Assembly (NCBI GenBank): GCA_003455555.1 | Contig: DMQX01000084.1 | Location: 1,147-6,368, forward strand | DNA: 5,222 bases | Direction of reading: 5' to 3' | Source of the DNA: Candidatus Tayloriibacteriota bacterium | GTDB taxonomy: Bacteria > Patescibacteriota > Minisyncoccia > Phycocordibacterales > UBA11359 | Part shown: one piece after another, positions 1 through 4,938 of the stretch | Numbering within the stretch: position 1 is the stretch's first letter | Layout: every line of letters begins with the position of its first letter | Notes under the pieces: generated by a model | Databases searched by the model: none | What the model was told of the DNA's origin: nothing | What the model saw: the letters and a program-made list of their open reading frames with translations, nothing else | Translations under genes and position numbers: made by a program

Positions 1-1
1 G

Positions 2-703
2 CTCTTAATCGATCAGCCTGACATTTTTTGTTTTCAAGAAACCAAAGCAAATCCGGATCAGTTAACCGAAGATGTCAGAAATCCAAAAGGCTATCATTCA
101 TATTTTGATGTGCCAAAAGAAAAGAAGGGTTATAGCGGCACCGCTATTTATTCAAAAATAAAACCAGAAAAAGTTGAATACATTATGGGTGTGCCGGTGC
201 TAGACAACGAAGGTCGTCTTATCGCTGTCTACTACAAAGATTTTGTTTTATTAAACGTTTACTTCCCTAACGGCGGAGGTGGTCCTGAGCGACTCAAATA
301 CAAATTGGATTTCTATGATGAGTTTTTGAAATTTATTGAAAAATTGCGCAAGCAAGGTAAGTCAATTATTTTTTGCGGGGATATAAACACGGCGCACGAA
401 GAGATTGACCTCGCTCGGCCAAAAGAAAATGAAAAGAACACTGGATTTTTGCCGGAGGAACGCGCGTGGTTGGATGAGGTGATCAACGCCGGCTACATTG
501 ATGTCTATCGACACTTCAACCCGACCAAAGCCCAAGCCTATACTTATTGGGATATGAAAACCGCTGCGCGCGAACGTAACGTCGGCTGGCGCATCGATTA
601 CTTTTTTGTTTCGCCGGATCTGTTGCCTCGCATCAAAAAAACCGAGATACTTTCCAGTATCTACGGTTCTGATCACTGTCCTATTTTGTTGGAGTTGAAA
701 TAA
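2..703 (+). CDS. xth: Exodeoxyribonuclease III / AP endonuclease, 5'-truncated by the window edge
   Basis: This enzyme cuts DNA 5' of abasic sites and removes nucleotides 3' to 5' in base excision repair, using a divalent metal; it acts in the cytoplasm. The frame is open from base 2, so 233 codons are visible. The family is usually 250-270 residues, so about 20-30 N-terminal residues are missing. Family motifs appear in order: QETK with the metal-binding Glu at visible residue 13 (bases 38-40), GYSGTAIYSK, GDIN with Asp at 380-382 and Asn at 386-388, WRIDYFFVS near the end, and the terminal SDH with Asp-His at 671-676. All expected catalytic residues in the visible part are present. A GTG at 110 could be read as a start, but it lies after the QETK motif and would remove a catalytic residue, so it is rejected. 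The stop abuts the stop of the opposing gene, and no terminator hairpin separates them. The symbol is given by family; exoA is also in use. Confidence 0.95.
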   Translation, partial: LLIDQPDIFCFQETKANPDQLTEDVRNPKGYHSYFDVPKEKKGYSGTAIYSKIKPEKVEYIMGVPVLDNEGRLIAVYYKDFVLLNVYFPNGGGGPERLKYKLDFYDEFLKFIEKLRKQGKSIIFCGDINTAHEEIDLARPKENEKNTGFLPEERAWLDEVINAGYIDVYRHFNPTKAQAYTYWDMKTAARERNVGWRIDYFFVSPDLLPRIKKTEILSSIYGSDHCPILLELK

Positions 704-1114
704 TTAATACCCGCGAGCGCGTTTCTGTGCGAGTTCGTCTTTGAGAACTTCTCTTCGGAGTCGCGCCCCTGCCTGAGCCTTGGCGATCAGCTCCGGATTA
801 TCTGCGTTGCGCTTGAGGAAGTCGTAGAACCTTACCGAGTCTGGGCCCTCGGTTGTGTTGTTGATGATGTTGATGCACTCGTTCCACAGTCGCTGCTCGG
901 TCTCTCTATCTTTCATCGGATTCTCCATTGTAAAAGTACGTCTTTCCACCTTCAGCATCAGGTGATTGGCCCGACGCCGAGCATTGCCGACGAAGCGTTC
1001 GTCGTAGCCGTGCTCTTTGAGCAAGTCGTTAAATTCATCGGACCAGGGTCCATATAATTCGAGAATTAATTCGCTTTGCTCCCACAAACTTGATTCATAC
1101 GTACGGTGTGCCAC
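704..1114 (-). CDS. Small charged hypothetical protein (136 aa)
   Basis: I do not recognise this protein. It is soluble-looking, rich in Arg, Glu, Leu and Asn, and probably mostly helical. It has no signal peptide, membrane segment or obvious metal-binding cluster. The C-terminus, from about residue 112, is a basic/acidic helix ending in KRARGY. The start is GTG (complement of 1112-1114). It is supported by a strong ribosome binding site, AAGGAG (complement of 1121-1126), six bases upstream. The gene follows the TrmB-like gene on the same strand after 61 bases with no visible terminator, so the two may be co-transcribed. It converges on the nuclease gene, and the two stop codons are directly adjacent (TAA at 701-703, TAA as TTA at 704-706). 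Its base composition looks more GC-rich than that of the neighbouring regulator gene. The coding call rests on the full-length open frame and the good ribosome binding site; no function can be proposed. Confidence 0.75.
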   Translation of the reverse strand: MAHRTYESSLWEQSELILELYGPWSDEFNDLLKEHGYDERFVGNARRRANHLMLKVERRTFTMENPMKDRETEQRLWNECINIINNTTEGPDSVRFYDFLKRNADNPELIAKAQAGARLRREVLKDELAQKRARGY

Positions 1115-1120
1115 CCTTAT

Positions 1121-1126
1121 CTCCTT
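1121..1126 (-). promoter_or_regulatory. Ribosome binding site of the 704-1114 gene
   Basis: The minus strand reads AAGGAG here, six bases before a GTG codon. This near-consensus Shine-Dalgarno sequence is what decides for the GTG start. Confidence 0.75.
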
Positions 1127-1175
1127 ATGATGTGCTGCGGTGAATCTATTTTGGATGCTAACACATTTGGAAAGC

Positions 1176-1946
1176 TTAGGTCAATTTGGGCGATTCATCG
1201 ATCTTTTTATTTGCCACCTCTTGTTGCTTCATCACCATCTTAAAAATTTGTCGGAGGGTCTCCGCTACCCTTTCGTTCTCGATAATAATACCTTGCAAAG
1301 CATGTCCATCAACAATACGCACAAAAGATTTTGTCACATCAATTGAAACTTTTGAAGAATAATCAGATTCCGGAACGAGATATGTGTGTTTCATCGCCGG
1401 ATGTTGCGGCATCCAATCATGAACAGATCTGTTGTCTGGCGTGATTCCGCTCATCGTAATATTATTTTTTATTAAATTTTGCGCCCAGCGATTGGCGATC
1501 TCAAAAAAACCTTCCGATACTCCTTCGGACTTGGACCAGAAGCCAATATCTTCGGTGTCGTGCAATTCATCCATTTTATAAAAACAAATTTGCTCCATTC
1601 CTTTCAAACCTTCATACAGTAGCACTTTAGTGTCTGTTTCTTTTTGAGAAAGCGATTTAAGTTCCGGCAAAGCTTTTTTGGCGTTTCGCAATCGCTCTTC
1701 CGCCATTTCGAAAAATTCATCCGGCTGTTTTGCCATATATTGTTGCTTTTTTGCTCTCGGAATTTTCAAAACAAGTCCCTTCTTGAGTAATTCGTCCAAG
1801 ATCACATAGGTGGTCGGCTTTTTTAAGCCAGATTTTACGGAAATGCTATAGGCTGACGCCGTTCCTAATTGTAATAAGGCAATGTACACCCGTGCCTCCT
1901 TGTCATTGAGGCCAGCGCCTATTAAAGATTGAATCAGTTGCTCCAT
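1176..1946 (-). CDS. TrmB-family winged helix-turn-helix transcriptional regulator
   Basis: This is a DNA-binding regulator of 256 residues. Residues 1-80 match the TrmB-type winged helix: an N-terminal helix (LIQSLIGAGLNDKEARVYIALLQLG), a helix-turn-helix in the region SAYSISVKSGLKKPTTYVILDEL, then a wing and a basic stretch (IPRAKKQQYM). Residues about 77-103 look like a linker helix or coiled coil that could mediate dimerisation. The remaining 150 residues would be the effector-sensing part, as in TrmB proteins, but no ligand can be read from the sequence. The C-terminal tail is polar. The ATG at 1946 directly follows a candidate promoter (-35 at 1975-1980, -10 at 1953-1958), and there is no good Shine-Dalgarno sequence, so the mRNA may be leaderless. 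The gene diverges from the 2194-2538 gene across an intergenic region rich in inverted repeats, which suggests autoregulation and control of that neighbour. The family call is good; the specific target is inferred from position. Confidence 0.88.
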   Translation of the reverse strand: MEQLIQSLIGAGLNDKEARVYIALLQLGTASAYSISVKSGLKKPTTYVILDELLKKGLVLKIPRAKKQQYMAKQPDEFFEMAEERLRNAKKALPELKSLSQKETDTKVLLYEGLKGMEQICFYKMDELHDTEDIGFWSKSEGVSEGFFEIANRWAQNLIKNNITMSGITPDNRSVHDWMPQHPAMKHTYLVPESDYSSKVSIDVTKSFVRIVDGHALQGIIIENERVAETLRQIFKMVMKQQEVANKKIDESPKLT

Positions 1947-1952
1947 ATCTTA

Positions 1953-1980
1953 AGTGTATCCTAACTATCAAAATAGTCAA
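1953..1980 (-). promoter_or_regulatory. Candidate promoter of the TrmB-like gene (possibly leaderless)
   Basis: On the minus strand, TTGACT (complement of 1975-1980, 5 of 6 to the -35 consensus) is followed after 16 bases by TACACT (complement of 1953-1958, 4 of 6 to the -10 consensus). Only six bases separate the -10 from the ATG at 1946, so transcription would begin at or next to the start codon. Confidence 0.45.
1964..1977. promoter_or_regulatory. Inverted repeat, candidate operator over the regulator promoter
   Basis: ACTAT-CAAA-ATAGT is a perfect 5-bp inverted repeat. It lies in the spacer and -35 of the proposed regulator promoter, a position where a bound repressor would block RNA polymerase. 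Inferred to be an autoregulatory site; arms this short can occur by chance. Confidence 0.35.
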
Positions 1981-2027
1981 CTTTTTTGATGACTTAATCT
2001 CAATATGTAAATATACGTTGAACAATA

Positions 2028-2049
2028 TGGATATTTTGGCTAATATCCA
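2028..2049. promoter_or_regulatory. Inverted repeat TGGATATT-N6-AATATCCA, candidate operator
   Basis: Two perfect 8-bp arms (2028-2035 and 2042-2049) flank a 6-base centre in the middle of the divergent intergenic region. The dyad spans 22 bp, a size suited to a dimeric winged-helix regulator. It has no T-run on either side, so it does not look like a terminator. Assignment to the TrmB-like protein is an inference from adjacency. Confidence 0.45.
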
Positions 2050-2070
2050 GATATTTCCATTGACTATTTC

Positions 2071-2099
2071 TTGACCTTCGTTGACAAATATGCTATACT
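2071..2099 (+). promoter_or_regulatory. Extended -10 promoter of the 2194-2538 gene
   Basis: TTGACC (2071-2076, 5 of 6) is followed after exactly 17 bases by TATACT (2094-2099, 5 of 6). A TG one base before the -10 (2091-2092) makes it an extended -10 promoter. Transcription would start near 2106, giving a leader of about 88 bases. A second perfect TTGACA at 2081-2086 lies too close to this -10 to act as its -35. TGACAA (2082-2087) and TTGTCA (2101-2106) form a 6-bp inverted repeat around the -10 and may be another regulator site. Confidence 0.7.
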
Positions 2100-2126
2100 A
2101 TTGTCAGATAAGTACATTGAAACAGA

Positions 2127-2156
2127 CGCTCTTAGCCACCCGTTCGGGCGGCAGCG
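2127..2156 (+). other. Predicted hairpin in the 5' leader of the 2194-2538 gene
   Basis: The leader can fold into a stem. CGCT (2127-2130) pairs with AGCG (2153-2156). After a 4-base bulge, GCC (2135-2137) pairs with GGC (2150-2152). After an A-C mismatch, CCC (2139-2141) pairs with GGG (2146-2148) around a GTTC loop. It ends about 26 bases before the ribosome binding site and has no T-run, so it is more likely a stabilising or regulatory structure than a terminator. No known riboswitch class was recognised. Confidence 0.4.
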
Positions 2157-2181
2157 TTACCAGAAACACATCTATCTCTTG

Positions 2182-2188
2182 AAAGGAG
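2182..2188 (+). promoter_or_regulatory. Ribosome binding site of the 2194-2538 gene
   Basis: AAAGGAG is placed five bases before the ATG at 2194. It fixes the start there rather than at an in-frame TTG at 2071, which lies within the promoter. Confidence 0.85.
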
Positions 2189-2193
2189 ATACC

Positions 2194-2538
2194 ATGAAAA
2201 ACACACTCAATAATGCCGAGGTTTTGGATGGCGAATACACCTACTTGGAAGCATATGCGTTATGCGAGTCCAAAAAGTATTATATGCCACTCATTCACAA
2301 AATGGATGGCCTGAGGGAGGCGATCAAAGCCGAGATTTTAAAACCCGGAACATATTGGATTGACACTGGCCACGAGGAACGGATGTTGTTCTATGATGGT
2401 CCCGATTATTTTACGGTGTACGAAAAGGAATTTGTGGCACGTGGATCTTGTGGGTTTTCGACAAGTAAGGATTATCCAGGCAATAACAAAAGAAAGCTGT
2501 TTGTTTGGAAATCCAAGCCAGATTGGTGGCCATGTTAG
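2194..2538 (+). CDS. Small hypothetical protein (114 aa)
   Basis: I do not recognise this protein. It begins MKNTLNNAEVLDGEYTYLEA. It has a short helical stretch around residues 35-50 (HKMDGLREAIKAEILKP) and then a part rich in Tyr, Trp, Phe and Gly (GTYWIDTG, MLFYDGPDYFTVYEKEF). The aromatic pattern of the second half suggests a beta-rich globular fold. The C-terminus is KPDWWPC. There is no signal peptide or membrane segment. The start is well supported by AAAGGAG at 2182-2188 and a good extended -10 promoter at 2071-2099. It diverges from the TrmB-like gene and may be its target. Downstream, a hairpin and a hammerhead ribozyme separate it from the receiver gene, with no intrinsic terminator visible between, so both may share a transcript. 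The Trp- and Tyr-rich domain could bind a ligand or sugar, but nothing here proves it. Confidence 0.8.
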   Translation: MKNTLNNAEVLDGEYTYLEAYALCESKKYYMPLIHKMDGLREAIKAEILKPGTYWIDTGHEERMLFYDGPDYFTVYEKEFVARGSCGFSTSKDYPGNNKRKLFVWKSKPDWWPC

Positions 2539-2566
2539 ACGGAATCCGAATAAATTTCGGTGGTTC

Positions 2567-2588
2567 GAGGATTAACCAAAAAATCCTC
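2567..2588 (+). other. 7-bp hairpin just 5' of the ribozyme
   Basis: GAGGATT (2567-2573) and AATCCTC (2582-2588) form a perfect 7-bp stem with an 8-base loop. It ends one base before the ribozyme's stem III and is not followed by a T-run, so it is not a normal intrinsic terminator. After ribozyme cleavage it would sit six bases from the new 3' end of the upstream mRNA, where it could block 3' exonucleases (inference). Confidence 0.5.
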
Positions 2589-2589
2589 A

Positions 2590-2638
2590 CTGTAGCAAAG
2601 TGTGTACTTTGCCTGATGAGCTCAAAAGAGCGAAACAG
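2590..2638 (+). ncRNA. Type III hammerhead self-cleaving ribozyme
   Basis: Every conserved hammerhead element is present and in order. Stem III is CUGU (2590-2593) paired with ACAG (2635-2638). The cleavage nucleotide A is at 2594, making the triplet GUA, a permitted NUH site. Stem I is a perfect 7-bp hairpin, 2595-2601 with 2606-2612, loop GUGU. The invariant CUGAUGA core is at 2613-2619. Stem II is GCUC (2620-2623) with GAGC (2628-2631), loop AAAA. GAA (2632-2634) then leads into stem III, whose first A (2635) pairs with U2593. The open end is stem III, so it is a type III hammerhead, and its layout closely resembles the satellite RNA of tobacco ringspot virus. Cleavage would fall between 2594 and 2595. 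It would leave a 2',3'-cyclic phosphate on the upstream mRNA and a 5'-OH with a hairpin on the downstream mRNA. Loop I-loop II contacts cannot be judged by eye. Stem III is only 4 bp. The assignment rests on sequence and structure, and activity is untested. Confidence 0.9.
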
Positions 2639-2671
2639 AAGATCTTTGAAAAAATTCCATAAGAATCTGAA

Positions 2672-2700
2672 TTGACAGCTAGCTTTCGCTAGCGGATTAC
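2672..2700 (+). promoter_or_regulatory. Possible internal promoter and GCTAGC hairpin before the receiver gene
   Basis: A perfect -35 box TTGACA (2672-2677) is followed by a 17-base spacer and GATTAC (2695-2700), only 3 of 6 to the -10 consensus. Within the spacer, GCTAGC (2678-2683) and GCTAGC (2688-2693) form a perfect 6-bp inverted repeat around TTTC. This is either a weak promoter with an operator in its spacer or an RNA hairpin in the leader. No T-run follows, so it is not a terminator. Confidence 0.3.
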
Positions 2701-2736
2701 AGTTTCATTGGACCAAAAAAAGAAAGAGAGTCTACC

Positions 2737-3285
2737 ATGAAAGTTCTCGTATTCGATGACAGCCAGATCAATCGTTCGGCGGCCCAGGCTCAACTCAAAG
2801 ACCACGACCTCACCGTCGTCGGCACCTACGATGAAGCACAGAAGCTTCTCACAACCCAGAAATTTGACGCTGTCCTTACGGATCTTCTGGTGCCAGCGTC
2901 AGATCGGGCACAAGGTGGCGGCGGTCTGAAGTATGTCGGCCAGGAAATGCCAATCGGGATTTTCATTGGGCTTCTGGCTGCGGTTAAGTCCCGAGCAAAG
3001 TATGTCGCTGTATTTACCGACAGTGACCACCACTCACATCCCGCTTCTGCATGCTTCGATGCCTTCAATGATGATATCGGGGAGGAAGGCGTGCCATTCA
3101 CCGTCGAGGGCTGCAAAGTGATCCTCTGCAACGCGAGAAACTGGGTCAATCACTTTGATCCGAAAGAACTCAGCACACCGCTGGATTCCAAAAGCTCGGA
3201 CAGTGTACGTGCAAAGAACTGGACCAAACTTCTTGCGTGGCTCATGAGAGAGGATTGGCAATCATTTATTTGCCGAGGAGCGTAG
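2737..3285 (+). CDS. Stand-alone, divergent response-regulator receiver-domain protein
   Basis: The 182-residue protein begins like a CheY-type receiver domain: MKVLVFDDSQ supplies the acidic pair Asp7-Asp8, and AVLTDLLVP places the expected phospho-acceptor at Asp49. VAVFTDSD carries the conserved Thr at about residue 94. The conserved Lys followed by Pro of typical receivers is not evident. The segment between the phospho-site and the Thr is extended by a Gly-rich loop (AQGGGG, residues 58-63). An unusual His/Asp-rich segment, SDHHSHPASACFDAFNDD (residues 96-113), follows the Thr. There is no DNA-binding output domain, and no histidine kinase gene is seen in the window. The ATG follows a weak ribosome binding site, GAGAG, six bases upstream. 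The leader contains the ribozyme and hairpins described separately, and a strong terminator follows the gene. A role in phospho-signalling is plausible, but the divergence may mean a non-phosphorylated, pseudo-receiver function. Confidence 0.8.
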   Translation: MKVLVFDDSQINRSAAQAQLKDHDLTVVGTYDEAQKLLTTQKFDAVLTDLLVPASDRAQGGGGLKYVGQEMPIGIFIGLLAAVKSRAKYVAVFTDSDHHSHPASACFDAFNDDIGEEGVPFTVEGCKVILCNARNWVNHFDPKELSTPLDSKSSDSVRAKNWTKLLAWLMREDWQSFICRGA

Positions 3286-3293
3286 CCACAAGT

Positions 3294-3325
3294 AAACACC
3301 GCAACAATTTTGCGGTGTTTTTTTT
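3294..3325 (+). terminator. Intrinsic terminator of the receiver gene
   Basis: A perfect 11-bp stem (3294-3304 with 3310-3320, GC-rich centre CACCGC/GCGGTG) has a 5-base loop and runs into eight T residues (3318-3325). It begins nine bases after the stop at 3285. In the reverse direction the T-run is poor, so it serves mainly the plus strand. No other clear terminator is seen for the convergent gene ending at 3331. Confidence 0.93.
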
Positions 3326-3330
3326 ATTTC

Positions 3331-4917
3331 TTACTCCACATGATATTTATCCGTGATCTCCTTGAGCATTTTTTCTTCCTCCTGTTCCTTGCGGGTTTTG
3401 GCTTTCTCCCCTAGCTTGCGTAGTTCCTCATCCGAAAGTTTTACCAGTTCAAGCGCGCGCTTCTCGAGGTGTTCGGCAGTGTTCAATTTCGGATCTTCCA
3501 AAACTTCTTCGAGGAGCGCGTGCAGAATAAAACCAACACGCGGGCCGGGTGACATTGCGGTCACTTCCATCAAACGTTTGCCGTGGATCTTGAGCATGCC
3601 GACCGAGACAGGGTCATGCATTGCGATCTCAACCATCGATTTATATTTTCGTAGACGATAAGGATTGGCTTTTGGTCGGCCAGTACCGATACGGTCGCAT
3701 TCGCGCACGTTCATGAGGTCCCAAACTAGATCGGCTCCGACATTGGCAATCATTCGACGCACAGCAGACAGTGTGATCTGCTCGGTATCAGAGAAGAACA
3801 TGTGCCAACGCACAAGTTTGACGACTTCGTCCTGGAGTTTTTTTGGAAATTTCAGGCGGGTCAGAATTTTTTCGGTCATACGCGCGCCGATAACTTCGTG
3901 TCCATAGAAAGTCCACTGCCCTGTAGTTGGATCCTTGCGGCGGCTCTTTGGTTTGCCAATATCATGAAAGATTGCGGAGATGCGTACGCGCAGAGAAAAC
4001 TTTTTGTCGGCGCTATGTTGTTCGGTGCGCATCAAATGTTCCCAGACATCAAAAGCATGAGCTTGGTTCTGCTCTGTACCAATTCCCTCCTCTAGCTCAG
4101 GCACAATATATTTAAGAATGCCTAGATCATGAGCCAGCTGCAAGCCCTGCATCGGCTGATCCGAAGTGATTATTTTAAGAAATTCATCCCGAATACGCTC
4201 GGCCGAAATCTTTTCAAGCAGTTTGGCGTTTTTCTGTATACCCTTTTGGGTCTCCTCTTCTATTTGGAAGCCAAGTTCAGCGGCAAAGCGCACAGCCCTC
4301 AACATTCGGAGTGCGTCCTCCCCAAAGCGCTCGTCTGGAGATCCTACGGTACGCAGTATTTTAGCCGCCAAATCATTTTGTCCTTTATAAAGGTCAGTCA
4401 AATGTCCTTTATGAACCAAACCTGTTTTATCCCCTGCCATTGGCTCAATTTTGAGCGCCAGTGCATTTATAGTGAAGTCTCGGCGCATCAGGTCGTCTGC
4501 CAAATTTTTGCTGAAGCTGACCGCGTCAGGACGTCGGTTGTCGCTGTACTCCGATTCAGTTCGGTACGGGGTTACCTCAACAATTTCAAGAGTTGGGTCA
4601 CCTGCCGCAACGCTTTCTTTATGTTCCGTTGATTCTGTTCCCGCCAGAGCCCGCGTCTTCACGCCTACCGTCCCGAAAGTATTTTCGTAAAAGGAATCAG
4701 GAAATAACGCCTGAATTTCATCCGGCACAGCATCTGTAGTAACATCCCAATCTTTTGGTTTCTTGTGTAACAGTAGATCACGCACGCAACCACCGACCAG
4801 ATATGCTTCAAAACCGCTCTTTTCAAGGGTTTTTGTTACATATGAAACCTCCGGCGGTATGAGAAAAGTCTCGACAGTGTCGCTTGGGGCTTTATTTTTA
4901 GTCTCTTTTTTGGTCAT
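3331..4917 (-). CDS. cca: tRNA CCA-nucleotidyltransferase with HD domain
   Basis: This cytoplasmic enzyme adds or repairs the 3'-terminal CCA of tRNAs from CTP and ATP. The 528-residue protein is class II. The nucleotidyltransferase motif GGCVRDLLL (42-50) is followed by DWDVTT with the metal-binding Asp56 and Asp58. RRDFTINALAL (145-155) and the ERFGEDALRMLRAVRFAAELGF block (196-217) form the nucleotide-recognition region. SAERIRDEFLKII follows at 238-250. An HD domain comes next, with His294 (VWEHL), His318-Asp319 (FHDIGKPK) and His340 (FYGHE), giving phosphohydrolase-type metal ligands. An insertion rich in Glu, Thr and Ala (about 90-108) breaks the palm domain, and the C-terminal 40 residues are a charged, probably coiled-coil tail. 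The ATG lacks a clear Shine-Dalgarno sequence. tRNA-Arg lies 68 bases upstream on the same strand without an evident terminator, so read-through from the tRNA gene is possible. Related poly(A) polymerases share the head domain, but the length, HD domain and context favour CCA addition. Confidence 0.92.
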   Translation of the reverse strand: MTKKETKNKAPSDTVETFLIPPEVSYVTKTLEKSGFEAYLVGGCVRDLLLHKKPKDWDVTTDAVPDEIQALFPDSFYENTFGTVGVKTRALAGTESTEHKESVAAGDPTLEIVEVTPYRTESEYSDNRRPDAVSFSKNLADDLMRRDFTINALALKIEPMAGDKTGLVHKGHLTDLYKGQNDLAAKILRTVGSPDERFGEDALRMLRAVRFAAELGFQIEEETQKGIQKNAKLLEKISAERIRDEFLKIITSDQPMQGLQLAHDLGILKYIVPELEEGIGTEQNQAHAFDVWEHLMRTEQHSADKKFSLRVRISAIFHDIGKPKSRRKDPTTGQWTFYGHEVIGARMTEKILTRLKFPKKLQDEVVKLVRWHMFFSDTEQITLSAVRRMIANVGADLVWDLMNVRECDRIGTGRPKANPYRLRKYKSMVEIAMHDPVSVGMLKIHGKRLMEVTAMSPGPRVGFILHALLEEVLEDPKLNTAEHLEKRALELVKLSDEELRKLGEKAKTRKEQEEEKMLKEITDKYHVE

Positions 4918-4938
4918 GAGCTGTTTCGGCTAACAAAA

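Noticed and set aside
110..703. Exonuclease III gene starting at GTG 110
   Set aside because: The frame is open to the window edge and encodes the conserved QETK motif before this GTG, so the gene is truncated by the window rather than starting there.
2071..2193. N-terminal extension of the 114-residue protein starting at the TTG at 2071
   Set aside because: It would begin inside the -35 box and read through the promoter and leader hairpin; the ATG at 2194 has a strong, well-spaced ribosome binding site.
2595..2612. Perfect 7-bp hairpin GCAAAGT/ACTTTGC as a terminator or regulator operator
   Set aside because: No T-run follows; the next bases are CTGATGA, and the whole context fits stem I of a hammerhead ribozyme better.
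2678..2693. GCTAGC hairpin as an intrinsic terminator
   Set aside because: The stem is only 6 bp and is followed by GGATTACAG, not by a T-run.
2826..3149. Minus-strand open frame opposite the receiver gene
   Set aside because: It is antisense to a gene with receiver motifs, a leader and a terminator; there is no ribosome binding site or motif of its own.
4129..4632. Plus-strand open frame of 167 codons opposite the CCA enzyme
   Set aside because: It lies fully within the well-conserved cca gene on the other strand, has no recognisable motifs, and is a shadow frame.
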